The notes under the pieces were generated by a model. The model had not been told where the DNA came from and did no database searches. It saw only the letters and a list, made by a program, of their open reading frames with translations. Below are positions 1 through 6,768 of a stretch of DNA of 12,854 bases, in pieces. The stretch is from Methanomethylovorans sp. GTDB lineage: Archaea; Halobacteriota; Methanosarcinia; Methanosarcinales; Methanosarcinaceae. Each line of letters opens with the position of its first letter. Position 1 is the stretch's first letter. The translations under genes were made by a program, and so were the position numbers. The stretch is from positions 1 through 12,854 of the forward strand of contig JAHFZE010000327.1 in assembly GCA_020854785.1 (NCBI GenBank), in the 5' to 3' direction.

Positions 1-1062
1 ATTGAGTTTTAATAGTTCATCAACAGTCTCAATTTTATTTTCAACATTGTTCCCTGCAAGTTTGGAATAGAATACATCACCTATTCCCTGCACCTTTTTT
101 ACAGATCCACCTTTATTAACGGAAACCTTCAGAGGCGAAACCGAGACCTTAAGTCCTGTTAAGCTCAGGTCCTTGAACTTATCTATCTGGTTCTCACATA
201 TTTCGCATTTTATCCATCTGTTCTCTATACCGTCGATCTGTACTATATCCGCAATCACTGCTCCGGTTTCTATTTCTTTAAACTCGCCGAGAAAATGATA
301 TTTTTCTATTATTAACTTATTTTTATCAGTTGTATCGGCTATAACACGCCCAAAACGACACCATTTTATTGCTTCAACTTCTTTTCCATCCTTCTTTTCC
401 TTTACCTCTGCTCCATATTTCCACTCAACAAGATCCTTGGGGTCACGAATGTCACCCTGTTCGAGCTTACTCAGTAAGTTCACATCAATCCCATCAAAAA
501 TAACATTGATATAGCCTTCTTTCAGGTTGAAGAGCTTTGCATCTCCTATGTACAGAACATGTTCCTGTAAGGAGCTATCTCCTGTAAAAAGCTCTGCTGG
601 CGCTGTTCCGTTTATGGCTTCTGTATGCTCGAATATCTCGTCTTTGTCTTTTATCACACTATAAACGGAAACCAGCTTTGATGGCGTTGCAATAATATTT
701 GTTTCCGTCTCAAAGATAACCGGCTTTCCATCAGGACCTTCTCCAGAAGCCTGCACTGAAGACTCCACCAGCACATTTTCAGAAGCCCCTTCGCTGAGAA
801 TGAATGTAAGCGGTACCCTTGCAGGATTTGCAGGGATCAGTGAAGAATCGAGCATTTCAAGAAAAGATAAAAAATGCTTGTGAGGTGCTTCATTTAACCT
901 GCTGGTGATGGCATCTGTCATGTCGGCAAAGATCCTTGAAAGGCTGATCCCAAAATCCCTTTCATCTTCGGTGTTCCACTCAGGCACGTAAAATGGCGCC
1001 TTTTTCTTAATCTCTGCCAATGTTGTTTCCGAATTCATCTGGCTGATCGGGGGTGCTGTCAT
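1..1062 (-). CDS. Baseplate J-like wedge protein (Afp11 type), 5' part
   Basis: The gene starts at the ATG at 1062-1060, and its frame stays open to the left edge for 354 codons, so the C-terminus is missing. A GAGGGGG ribosome site lies about 8 bases before the ATG, and the start follows the gp25 stop by 4 bases. The N-terminus (about residues 15-75: FYVPEWNTEDERDFGISLSRIFADMTD...LNEAPHKHFLSFLEML) is the pattern typical of eCIS Afp11 and baseplate J proteins, which form the wedges around the hub. Position directly after gp25 agrees, because Afp9 (gp25), Afp10 (PAAR) and Afp11 cluster in known systems. Residues 75-320 are beta-rich with few landmarks, including one CEIC pair. Residues 321-354 read VQGIGDVFYSKL...IETVDELLKL, which looks like a helix-hairpin-helix segment and is odd for this family. 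The assignment is confident from context and N-terminus; the canonical J core was not seen because the gene is cut. Confidence 0.85.
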   Translation of the reverse strand, partial: MTAPPISQMNSETTLAEIKKKAPFYVPEWNTEDERDFGISLSRIFADMTDAITSRLNEAPHKHFLSFLEMLDSSLIPANPARVPLTFILSEGASENVLVESSVQASGEGPDGKPVIFETETNIIATPSKLVSVYSVIKDKDEIFEHTEAINGTAPAELFTGDSSLQEHVLYIGDAKLFNLKEGYINVIFDGIDVNLLSKLEQGDIRDPKDLVEWKYGAEVKEKKDGKEVEAIKWCRFGRVIADTTDKNKLIIEKYHFLGEFKEIETGAVIADIVQIDGIENRWIKCEICENQIDKFKDLSLTGLKVSVSPLKVSVNKGGSVKKVQGIGDVFYSKLAGNNVENKIETVDELLKLN

Positions 1063-1066
1063 TGGC

Positions 1067-1462
1067 TCATACCCCCTCTTTTATGTAGAAAGGATAGACC
1101 ATGTTGAATTGGGTATTGGTTGTCCGAACCTTGTAATCAATGTTTATCAGAAGCTTGCCCTCCTCTGCTGACCTTGTATCAGCCTTTACACCAAGCACTT
1201 CAATGCGTGGCTCCCATTTTGTCAATGCCTCATGCACAGCATGCTCTATAAGATGGAGGTTCAGTGTATTCATTGAACAGAAAACGTATTCATTTATGCC
1301 GCACCCAAAATCAGGCCGCATGACGCGCTCACCTTTTGCGGTCCCAAGGATGATCCGGATAGCCTCTTTAATATCATCCTCAAAGCTTGAAACTGCCACT
1401 TTCCCATTGTGGTTCAAATTGAATGGAAATTTCCATCCTTTTCCCAGAAACTCCCTGCCCAT
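1067..1462 (-). CDS. gp25-like baseplate wedge protein (Afp9 type)
   Basis: This 131-residue protein belongs to the GPW/gp25 family, the wedge subunit that links the central hub to the sheath in T4, T6SS (TssE) and eCIS. The N-terminus MGREFLGKGWKFPFN is the family's usual beginning. SFEDDIKEAIRIILGTAKGERVMRPDFGCGINEYVF carries the family hallmark ILxTxxGERxMxPxFG...YVF, where the Glu-Arg pair (ER) of the conserved core is present. The C-terminal half (RIEVLGVKADTRSAEEGKLLINIDYKVRTTNTQFNMVYPFY) is the usual beta-strand part. The frame is open up to an ATG at 1540, but that start would overlap the PAAR gene and add 26 residues unlike the family. The ATG at 1462 has AAGGGGATC about 7 bases upstream and gives the normal length, so I chose it. 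A 53-bp gap separates it from the PAAR gene. Confidence 0.93.
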   Translation of the reverse strand: MGREFLGKGWKFPFNLNHNGKVAVSSFEDDIKEAIRIILGTAKGERVMRPDFGCGINEYVFCSMNTLNLHLIEHAVHEALTKWEPRIEVLGVKADTRSAEEGKLLINIDYKVRTTNTQFNMVYPFYIKEGV

Positions 1463-1515
1463 TTCAGATCCCCTTTTACAAAAGCATATTGACCTTTCAG
1501 CCCCAGCTATTGCCT

Positions 1516-1809
1516 TTATCCGATCAGCACTGTGGGACACCCCATCACAATAGTGTTCGGTGGACCGATCTCAGTAACTATATCTCCCTGTCTGGCAGCA
1601 GGTAGATTGTTAATTAACACCGTAACACTTCCTACTATCACAACACCTCCCACATGAGGTACCGGTCCTGAAGAAAGCGGACAGTTATGAAGATCAGCGT
1701 TTGCTCTCCAGGCAGGCATACCCCCTATCAATACATTAGGACTTCCGGGCCCCGGACCTAAAGGAGTTCCGTGTGATGTAATATCCCCTACTCTTGCTGC
1801 TGGTGGCAT
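1516..1809 (-). CDS. PAAR-domain spike tip protein (Afp10 type)
   Basis: This 97-residue protein is a stand-alone PAAR protein, the sharp cone that caps the central spike and pierces the target. It starts MPPAARVGDITSHGTPLGPGPGSPNVLIGGMPAWR and repeats the motif later (INNLPAARQGDIVTEIGPPNTIVMGCPTVLIG), as is usual for the pseudo-threefold PAAR fold. The metal ligands normally supplied by His and Cys are represented by H13, H41, C43 and H52. No C-terminal effector extension is present, so here it is a tip only. The ATG at 1809 has GAGGT about 6 bases upstream. It lies 9 bases after the spike gene and before gp25, the order spike-PAAR-wedge seen across eCIS and P2-like phages. Confidence 0.93.
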   Translation of the reverse strand: MPPAARVGDITSHGTPLGPGPGSPNVLIGGMPAWRANADLHNCPLSSGPVPHVGGVVIVGSVTVLINNLPAARQGDIVTEIGPPNTIVMGCPTVLIG

Positions 1810-1818
1810 AAATTAACC

Positions 1819-2478
1819 TCAGTTTATCTTTACAGGCATCCCCTGGATGGTTAAAGTGGCATTGGATCTCAGTGTTAAGGAAGTGGATCCCTCGATCTCC
1901 ACCATATTTGCCTTGATAGTGAGCTTCATCGCACTTTCCATTGCAATGGAATTCTGTACTGAGTCAATAGTAATTTTGTTTTTTCCGCTCTTATCCACAA
2001 TTTCGATCTTTTCCTTGCCGCTGGAATCATCCAGGATTATCCTGTGTCCTCCTTTGGTGTGTATCTCGATCTTTTCCTGCTTCGCTTTGTCATCATCATT
2101 GAATATGAGCTCATGCCCGCTTCTGGACCTTATCTTACGGATGTTGTTCTTTCCATCGGCATTGGTTTCAGGTGGTTTGTCCTGTCCGTTCCAGAGAGCA
2201 CCGATAACATAGGGATAGTTTACATCTCCATGTTGAAAGGCCACAAGTACTTCATCACCTACTTCCGGATAAAAGACAAGCCCTCTTCCGTTACCAGCCA
2301 TGGGACTTGCTATCCTTGCCCAATAGCTTTCATCATTCTCACCTCTCCAGGGCAGGTTCACCTTTACCCTGCCCCTTCCATCCGGATCACTATTATTTGT
2401 TACAATGCCAATAGCAACTCCGTAGATGTTCCTGTTCTGCTGGCTTTCTTCCCTGCTTAATAATTCATTAAGGCCCAT
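1819..2478 (-). CDS. gp5/gpV-like spike protein (C-terminal half of VgrG/Afp8)
   Basis: This 219-residue protein forms the central spike below the hub. Residues about 15-100 are the OB-fold of the phage baseplate V/gp5 family (YGVAIGIVTNNSDPDGRGRVKVNLPWRG, then ARIASPMAGNGRGLVFYPEVGDEVLVAFQHGDVNYPYVIGALWNG). The rest is a row of short beta strands rich in K, I, D and T (IEIHTKGGHRIILDD, KEKIEIVDKSGKNKITID, KLTIKANMVEIEG, LTLRSNATLTIQG), as in the trimeric beta-helix of gp5 and VgrG. The ATG at 2478 overlaps the hub stop by one base (TAATG) and has AAGGTG about 7 bases upstream. An in-frame GTG at 2487 is possible but overlaps that site. In Afp, PVC and T6SS, hub and spike are one chain; here they are two cistrons, as in P2-like phages. 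Confidence 0.93.
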   Translation of the reverse strand: MGLNELLSREESQQNRNIYGVAIGIVTNNSDPDGRGRVKVNLPWRGENDESYWARIASPMAGNGRGLVFYPEVGDEVLVAFQHGDVNYPYVIGALWNGQDKPPETNADGKNNIRKIRSRSGHELIFNDDDKAKQEKIEIHTKGGHRIILDDSSGKEKIEIVDKSGKNKITIDSVQNSIAMESAMKLTIKANMVEIEGSTSLTLRSNATLTIQGMPVKIN

Positions 2479-3563
2479 TATAAACACCTTCGAACTTCAA
2501 GGGTCGTTTTGTAGCCGCCCTCCCCAAGCACATGCCTCGCCTTCGTAACATAGTAAACTCCACTGAAGAGCCGTTTTCCCACCTTCTTGATGTTCACCGT
2601 CATGCCAGGCCGAAGCTGCGGATCCCCGGCACATTCAAGAGTTCCTGTAATGAATCCCATGTTCCTTTTTTTCAATTCAGAAAGAGCAATTGCCTTTGCT
2701 TCTTCTCTGGAACTTACAACCCTCCCTTCCAATTTTACCGTGCTCGATTTCTCCCCGGCTTTCTCCACAATCCCGGAAAGGTCAGGGATCCCTACCTTGG
2801 TTTCAATATCCTTGAGCTGGACAACCTCTGAAATGGCCTTTTTTTCTTTTTCGCTCCATGCAGTTATCCTCACTTCAGAGACCAGACTTGCAGAGCTCAT
2901 GCGTGGAATGAAACTGATTATATTCTTGTGGAACTCAAAACTTACATTTGCATCATGATCGTCTTTTGGTTTTCTGAAATAGAGAGTTCTGTCCCTTACA
3001 AAGAACTCAAATTCTATGTTCTTTGCAAGTCTCTGTACAAAGGCATAGTCCATTTCATCGACCTTTCTCTCTATCTTTGGATGTATCATCAGTTTCTCGC
3101 CTTCTACACCAGCAGCAGACAGATCATTCTTCATAGCTATCTCCCTGGCCACATCTGCATAGGTCACATTGTCGCATTTTACTTTATGCTGTCTTTTTTG
3201 AAGGTCATGGGAAAGATCGTAACCTTCTATGACCAGTGAAGGAGGGGCCCCTGACAAAAAACCGGGTGATAGCGCTTTTATCTTACCCCTCATTGTTCCT
3301 TGCTTCTGAGGTGCAGAAACATAGCCAAAGAAGATCATAAGCTTGGTACCCGGATCAATACGTGTGTCGTCCAGCCATTTGAATTGCTGTGTGGTCAGAT
3401 CAAAATGTTCATTACAAGAGATCTTGAACATTGCAGGACTGTCCAGATCTTCATCGATCTCTATCCCAATTAGATCATCCCCTGGGATGGTTTCGTTATT
3501 ATCCGCCCATTTCACAATAAAAGCAGGAACATAGATTTCCGAACCTATTAGAAGATCTGCCAT
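2478..3563 (-). CDS. gp27/gpD-like baseplate hub protein (N-terminal half of VgrG/Afp8)
   Basis: This 361-residue protein matches the phage late-control gene D/gp27 hub family, a trimeric ring that joins the tube to the spike. Visible family features are the N-terminal beta layer (residues about 1-95, with GTKLMIFFGY), a central SPGFLSGAPPSLVIEGYDLSHDLQKRQ typical of gpD, the VTYADVAREIAMKN helix and the MDYAFVQRLAKNIEFEFFVRDRTLYFRKPK segment (about residues 170-200). The C-terminus SSREEAKAIALSELKKRNMGFITGTLECAGDPQLRPGMTVNI...FSGVYYVTKARHVLGEGGYKTTLEVRR is characteristic. It ends at TAA 2480-2478, overlapping the spike start by one base, which implies translational coupling and stoichiometric production. 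It starts 3 bases after the Afp7-like gene stop, with GTGGAG as ribosome site. No signal peptide or membrane segment is seen. Confidence 0.93.
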   Translation of the reverse strand: MADLLIGSEIYVPAFIVKWADNNETIPGDDLIGIEIDEDLDSPAMFKISCNEHFDLTTQQFKWLDDTRIDPGTKLMIFFGYVSAPQKQGTMRGKIKALSPGFLSGAPPSLVIEGYDLSHDLQKRQHKVKCDNVTYADVAREIAMKNDLSAAGVEGEKLMIHPKIERKVDEMDYAFVQRLAKNIEFEFFVRDRTLYFRKPKDDHDANVSFEFHKNIISFIPRMSSASLVSEVRITAWSEKEKKAISEVVQLKDIETKVGIPDLSGIVEKAGEKSSTVKLEGRVVSSREEAKAIALSELKKRNMGFITGTLECAGDPQLRPGMTVNIKKVGKRLFSGVYYVTKARHVLGEGGYKTTLEVRRCL

Positions 3564-3566
3564 TTC

Positions 3567-4214
3567 TTACTCCACGGATGGAATGATCAGTTCCGCTCCC
3601 GTTTCAAGCGATCTGGGATCATGGATCTTATTTGCATCTGCAATATACCGCCACAGTGCAGGATCTCCATACTCTTTGTAGGCTATCGACCATAAACTGT
3701 CTCCCTGCTTTGTTACATAGAATTTAGTCTTGTCAGAGGACTGCTTGTTCCTTTCACGCTCGTTAAGTCCGATCTTGAACTCTTTAAGCGTTATACTAAG
3801 CCTTGCACGGACAGGTATGCCATCTGAATTGAACATTGTAAAGCGCGTGGTCACTCTTTCCAGGACACAGGTGAAAGGTTCCTGTGAAGGCATGCCCCAT
3901 GCAAAAAGCAGAGTAGGAGGGGCATGGATTACGGGGTCGATCTTCATAAGATCAGAAAGCTGTTTTGTAAAGTCCCGAACATCGGTTCCCTGCTCATAGG
4001 TATCATAAAATGCTTCAAGCGTAATACTGCCTGCATTCCCTTTTACGTACTGCAAATAAGGAGCTTCAAGGCCAGGTATGGAGATCTCTGCAAAAGTATT
4101 GCTCTTCTCAATGGAATATTCCGGCGGAAAATAGAGGATCTCTATCTGTCTACCTATATTGGTCCCACTTAAAATTTCAATAAAACCTTTCTTCGATCTT
4201 GGATTTATTGCCAT
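3567..4214 (-). CDS. LysM-containing tube-proximal baseplate protein (Afp7 type)
   Basis: This 215-residue protein has two parts. Residues about 1-150 look like the CIS_tube domain of eCIS baseplate proteins (GFIEILSG...IEILYFPPEYSIEKSNTFAEISIPGLEAPYLQYVKGNAGSITLEAFYDTYEQGTDVRDFTKQLSDLM, then PPTLLFAWG...CVLERVTTRFTMFNSDGIPVRARLSITLKEF). Residues about 163-214 are a LysM domain (YVTKQGDSLWSIAYKEYGDPALWRYIADANKIHDPRSLETGAELIIPS), the normal C-terminus of Afp7 and of T4 gp53. In Afp and PVC this protein connects tube, hub and wedge; the LysM module there serves protein contacts, though it can bind peptidoglycan elsewhere. It starts at ATG 4214 immediately after the previous stop (TAAATG), with GGAGGGG about 10 bases upstream. 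Confidence 0.92.
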   Translation of the reverse strand: MAINPRSKKGFIEILSGTNIGRQIEILYFPPEYSIEKSNTFAEISIPGLEAPYLQYVKGNAGSITLEAFYDTYEQGTDVRDFTKQLSDLMKIDPVIHAPPTLLFAWGMPSQEPFTCVLERVTTRFTMFNSDGIPVRARLSITLKEFKIGLNERERNKQSSDKTKFYVTKQGDSLWSIAYKEYGDPALWRYIADANKIHDPRSLETGAELIIPSVE

Positions 4215-5243
4215 TTACAGAATTCCCCTCCTTTCACATTCGATCTTTAACCGGTGGTCTATCTGCCTGTAGACTTGTTCCGAGATCTGATCGATGTTAA
4301 ACTGACGTTTAAGGTCAGTTTCTATTTTGGAATATATCGTTGCAGATTGTGTCGTCATTGTTTCTTCTGTGGAGGCCATGGAGCTTTTTAGTTCTCCGAG
4401 TTTCTGATCTATCAGATGCTCTATATCAGGTGGAGCATGAAGAACAAGTTCTTTGCCTGCTCCTGAAACATCGCTTGCCTGTATGTTCAGAGGACCAATG
4501 GCCTCGTTGCTGACAGCAGAACTTTTGGTTCCGTTAATTCTCAGGATATTCTTGGGATCAGGGAGGCCGGGTTTATACTTATGGGCCGGATGAACCTGCA
4601 TATTTCTGTTAACATCGGACAAGCTGAGGGAAGGGATAAGCAAATTTTTTTTCCATCCAGAGCGACCAATATCAGTGAGATCCGAATTTGATATGTCTGA
4701 TGGTAAAGACATCTTATCCCCTGATACTAAATGGGATTTCCATTTATCTGGGTTCTGAAAAGCATTGTTTTTAATATCTTTTGATCTGGCGCTCTTTCCT
4801 GCATTCAGGATATTCCTATTGAGAACTGTGCTAAAAAAAAAGTTTGGATTAGAACGACCTGGAGCATTCAAAGTGCTGGGTATTGCCTTTCTTGAAGGCA
4901 AGCCCATTACATTTGAAATAAATATCTTTTTTGTTTCTTTAGTGGCAACAGGTATCCACTGAAAAATCTTTTTTGGAAAAGATATTGCTGATCCCTTTAC
5001 ATGATCTCTGTTATCCTTAATTGCTGAAGCCTCTGTAACAGTCTTATTGGCAAAACTTTGGAATATTTGTCGCAGTTGGACAGTCATATGCATTTTATTG
5101 TGGAAAGTGATAGGCCATGGAGAAAATTGATCGTAAACAAGTGCTGGAAAAAGAATATATTTTCTTTTTCCAACCCTGTGTTTTTCCATAATTCTTTTAT
5201 GGAATTCCAGATTAGACAAAGTGAGCATTGTATATCCATCCAT
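4215..5243 (-). CDS. Unrecognised eCIS operon protein, 342 residues
   Basis: I do not recognise a named family. It lies between tube protein 2 and the Afp7-like gene, where Afp systems carry the small afp6 gene, so a baseplate or inner-tube role is the best inference. The start ATG at 5243 overlaps the previous stop by one base (TGATG); a TTG at 5246 is possible and an ATG at 5228 cannot be excluded. The N-terminal half is basic and rich in Ser, Asn and Lys, with little obvious fold (about residues 60-230). The C-terminal 80 residues look better ordered and helical (IEHLIDQKLGELKSSM, IYSKIETDLKRQFN) and end in ISEQVYRQIDHRLKIECERRGIL, an amphipathic Arg-rich helix of the ‘VYRxIxxRLxxExERRG’ type I associate with eCIS accessory proteins. 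No signal peptide, membrane helix or catalytic motif was seen. A cargo or linker role is also possible. Confidence 0.75.
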   Translation of the reverse strand: MDGYTMLTLSNLEFHKRIMEKHRVGKRKYILFPALVYDQFSPWPITFHNKMHMTVQLRQIFQSFANKTVTEASAIKDNRDHVKGSAISFPKKIFQWIPVATKETKKIFISNVMGLPSRKAIPSTLNAPGRSNPNFFFSTVLNRNILNAGKSARSKDIKNNAFQNPDKWKSHLVSGDKMSLPSDISNSDLTDIGRSGWKKNLLIPSLSLSDVNRNMQVHPAHKYKPGLPDPKNILRINGTKSSAVSNEAIGPLNIQASDVSGAGKELVLHAPPDIEHLIDQKLGELKSSMASTEETMTTQSATIYSKIETDLKRQFNIDQISEQVYRQIDHRLKIECERRGIL

Positions 5244-5680
5244 CAACTGTCCTTCTTGATCCCATGATGAGCCAGTTCAATTGTTTCAAATGCAATTGTA
5301 TTGCTGTCAGCTTTAAGGTCGGGTCCGCTCCATTTAACCGGGTATGCAGAAAAAAAATTCCAGCGCCATTTATCCTCTCCCATAGCATCCAGCAAAATGA
5401 TCGCTCCTGATCTCCTTTCGAACTTTCCGTTGACTACGTCCTGATACCACTGCCACATCTGGGCAAATTCGGTGATTCCCCGCTTAAGAATAATGTGTTG
5501 ATACTTTGTTCTCTTAGGAAGCTGATGCACAAAATCGTTGACACCTCCTTCCTCATAGGATTCGGTCTCTGTTTCTATCTGAAGTCCCGTAACCTCGGAC
5601 ATCTGGGCAAATGTAATCCCATCGATCTCTATCCTAAACCGAAAGGACATGAAAGGATCTGTTTTTCCTGCAGTGGCCAC
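5243..5680 (-). CDS. Inner tube protein 2 (Afp5 type, gp19 family)
   Basis: This 145-residue protein belongs to the T4 gp19-like tail tube family and is a paralogue of the 6719-6285 gene. Landmarks are DPFMSFRFRIEIDGITFAQMSEVTGLQIETETESYEEGG at the start, LPKRTKYQHIILKRGITEFAQMWQWYQDVVNGKFERRSGAIILLD in the middle and WNFFSAYPVKWSGPDLKADSNTIAFETIELAHHG at the end. In Afp and PVC the second tube paralogue forms the first ring on the hub, rather than the long tube; the place next to baseplate genes supports that here. The start is GTG at 5680, with a perfect GGAGGT 5 bases before it; an ATG at 5693 is out of frame. A 38-bp gap in front holds a 14-base palindrome (5691-5704). Confidence 0.93.
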   Translation of the reverse strand: MATAGKTDPFMSFRFRIEIDGITFAQMSEVTGLQIETETESYEEGGVNDFVHQLPKRTKYQHIILKRGITEFAQMWQWYQDVVNGKFERRSGAIILLDAMGEDKWRWNFFSAYPVKWSGPDLKADSNTIAFETIELAHHGIKKDS

Positions 5681-5718
5681 CTTTAACCTCCATTAGATCT
5701 AATGATTTTCAAGACACG

Positions 5719-5904
5719 TTATTCTATGTCAATAATACTCCGCTGTTTTTCTTCACCCAGGCGCTGATTGATCCTGGAGATCTCTTCGCACCATTTATGC
5801 CGGTCCCGGTGTTCCAGATCTATTATCTCTGCAAGGGACCAGTGGAAATAGTATGCAATAAAGGCTACCTCCTCGTATATTCTCTCGGAGGGGTAGCCTC
5901 TCAT
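5719..5904 (-). CDS. DUF6760-like small eCIS protein (61 residues)
   Basis: This small protein, RGYPSERIYEEVAFIAYYFHW followed by SLAEIIDLEHRDRHKWCEEISRIN, matches the pattern I know as DUF6760: a YPxxRxxEEVAxIAYxFHW core followed by an LEHxxRxxWxxEI helix, found almost only in eCIS loci between the two tube genes. It starts at ATG 5904 overlapping the previous stop by 4 bases (ATGA), so the two proteins are translated together. By analogy with the overlapping tail assembly chaperone pairs of long-tailed phages (gpG/gpT type), the second product may be a chaperone partner, but this is inference. No signal peptide or metal motif was seen. It is mostly helical and acidic in the middle. Confidence 0.85.
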   Translation of the reverse strand: MRGYPSERIYEEVAFIAYYFHWSLAEIIDLEHRDRHKWCEEISRINQRLGEEKQRSIIDIE

Positions 5905-6272
5905 TCCCCCAGAAACTCACTCTCAATATCGAATTGCTCTCCACATTTCGGACATGTGGTCCTTATTTTAGATGTGCCGTCTTCGTTAATTCTGTTGTAA
6001 AAGTCCTGCAGGAAGGCAAGGTCTGAAGCAAAGATATTCTCTATGGTATTAGTGCTGATGTGCTCCAGATTCCCAAGTTTTGTGATCACCCTTGAAAGCA
6101 GGATCACAGTGAGGTATGCAGGGTTTGCCTGTACCTTCGGATCCTTTAATGGAAGGATCTCATCGGCTGCCGTGGCCAGGCGCATGATGCCATTTTTATG
6201 CAGATTCCCATCCTTATCCACGTATCCCCGGGGTAAAGTAAATTCAAATTCTGTCTGGAATGTCACTGACAT
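5901..6272 (-). CDS. Tail-assembly-like eCIS protein with C-terminal CPxCG motif
   Basis: This 123-residue protein resembles the small eCIS and phage tail assembly proteins found between tube genes. The N-terminus (FEFTLPRGYVDKDGNLHKNGIMRLATAADEILPLKDPKVQANPAYLTVILLSRVITKLGNLEHISTNTIENIFASDLAFLQDFYNRIN) follows the pattern of T4-like tail assembly chaperones: a short beta hairpin, then a helical core. The end, IRTTCPKCGEQFDIE, has a single CPxCG knuckle with no second Cys pair, so metal binding would need another subunit or other ligands. It could prevent premature tube polymerisation. The frame starts at ATG 6272, but GGAGGT ends directly against that ATG (spacing 0); the GTG at 6266 has a 6-base spacing and may be the real start (121 residues). 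It overlaps the DUF6760-like gene by 4 bases. Confidence 0.85.
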   Translation of the reverse strand: MSVTFQTEFEFTLPRGYVDKDGNLHKNGIMRLATAADEILPLKDPKVQANPAYLTVILLSRVITKLGNLEHISTNTIENIFASDLAFLQDFYNRINEDGTSKIRTTCPKCGEQFDIESEFLGE

Positions 6273-6284
6273 ACCTCCACATTA

Positions 6285-6719
6285 TCAGGAAACCCGCTTA
6301 AAGCCTTCATGCACTATTTCCAGTGTCTCGATGGCAACTTCATTGCCCTTGGCACTGAAGTCCACAGGGTCATATTTGCTTGGCCATGCACTTGCAATGT
6401 TCCAACGCGCCCTGTCATTTCCAGCTTCATCTAGAAGTATGATGGACATATTTCTCCTGGCATCCTGGGCACCTGTATCTATGACCTGCTGCCTCCAAAT
6501 ATAAAGGTCCATGGAATCTGTGATCCCCCATTTAAGGGTGATGTTCCCGTATTTGGTTAAACCTGAAAGCTTACGGAATACAGGTATTTCATTCCCCTCC
6601 CTATATTCAACAGGGTCAGTGGTAGTATCTGCAAAAGTGCACTCGCTAAAACCCGCCTGGGTTATCCCATCGATCTCAACCCTGAACCTGAACTGTCTGT
6701 ATGGATCCTGTCTTGCCAT
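6285..6719 (-). CDS. Inner tube protein 1 (Afp1 type, gp19 family)
   Basis: This 144-residue protein is the main inner-tube subunit, which stacks as hexameric rings and is propelled out on sheath contraction. It is gp19-like: MARQDPYRQFRFRVEIDGITQAGFSECTFADTTTDPVEYREGNE, then LTKYGNITLKWGITDSMDLYIWRQQVIDTGAQDARRNMSIILLDEAGNDRARWNIASAWPSKYDPVDFSAKGNEVAIETLEIVHEG. It is clearly a paralogue of the 5680-5243 product (shared DP(F/Y)..FRFR(V/I)EIDGIT, W(N)..SAxP.K and AxETxEx.HxG), and closer to the major Afp1 form by its place directly after the sheath. The ATG at 6719 follows a GGAGG about 8 bases upstream. A 49-bp gap separates it from the sheath stop. Confidence 0.95.
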   Translation of the reverse strand: MARQDPYRQFRFRVEIDGITQAGFSECTFADTTTDPVEYREGNEIPVFRKLSGLTKYGNITLKWGITDSMDLYIWRQQVIDTGAQDARRNMSIILLDEAGNDRARWNIASAWPSKYDPVDFSAKGNEVAIETLEIVHEGFKRVS

Positions 6720-6768
6720 TATTATTTCCTCCGATGATTCATTTGTCTATCAGGAATGCAACTGACAT

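Noticed and set aside
1463-1540. N-terminal extension of gp25 to the ATG at 1540
   Set aside because: It overlaps the PAAR gene and adds 26 residues unlike the gp25 family. The ATG at 1462 has a good ribosome site and gives the family start.
2479-2487. GTG at 2487 as spike start
   Set aside because: It falls within the AAGGTG ribosome site that serves the ATG at 2478, and adds only three residues that have no family match.
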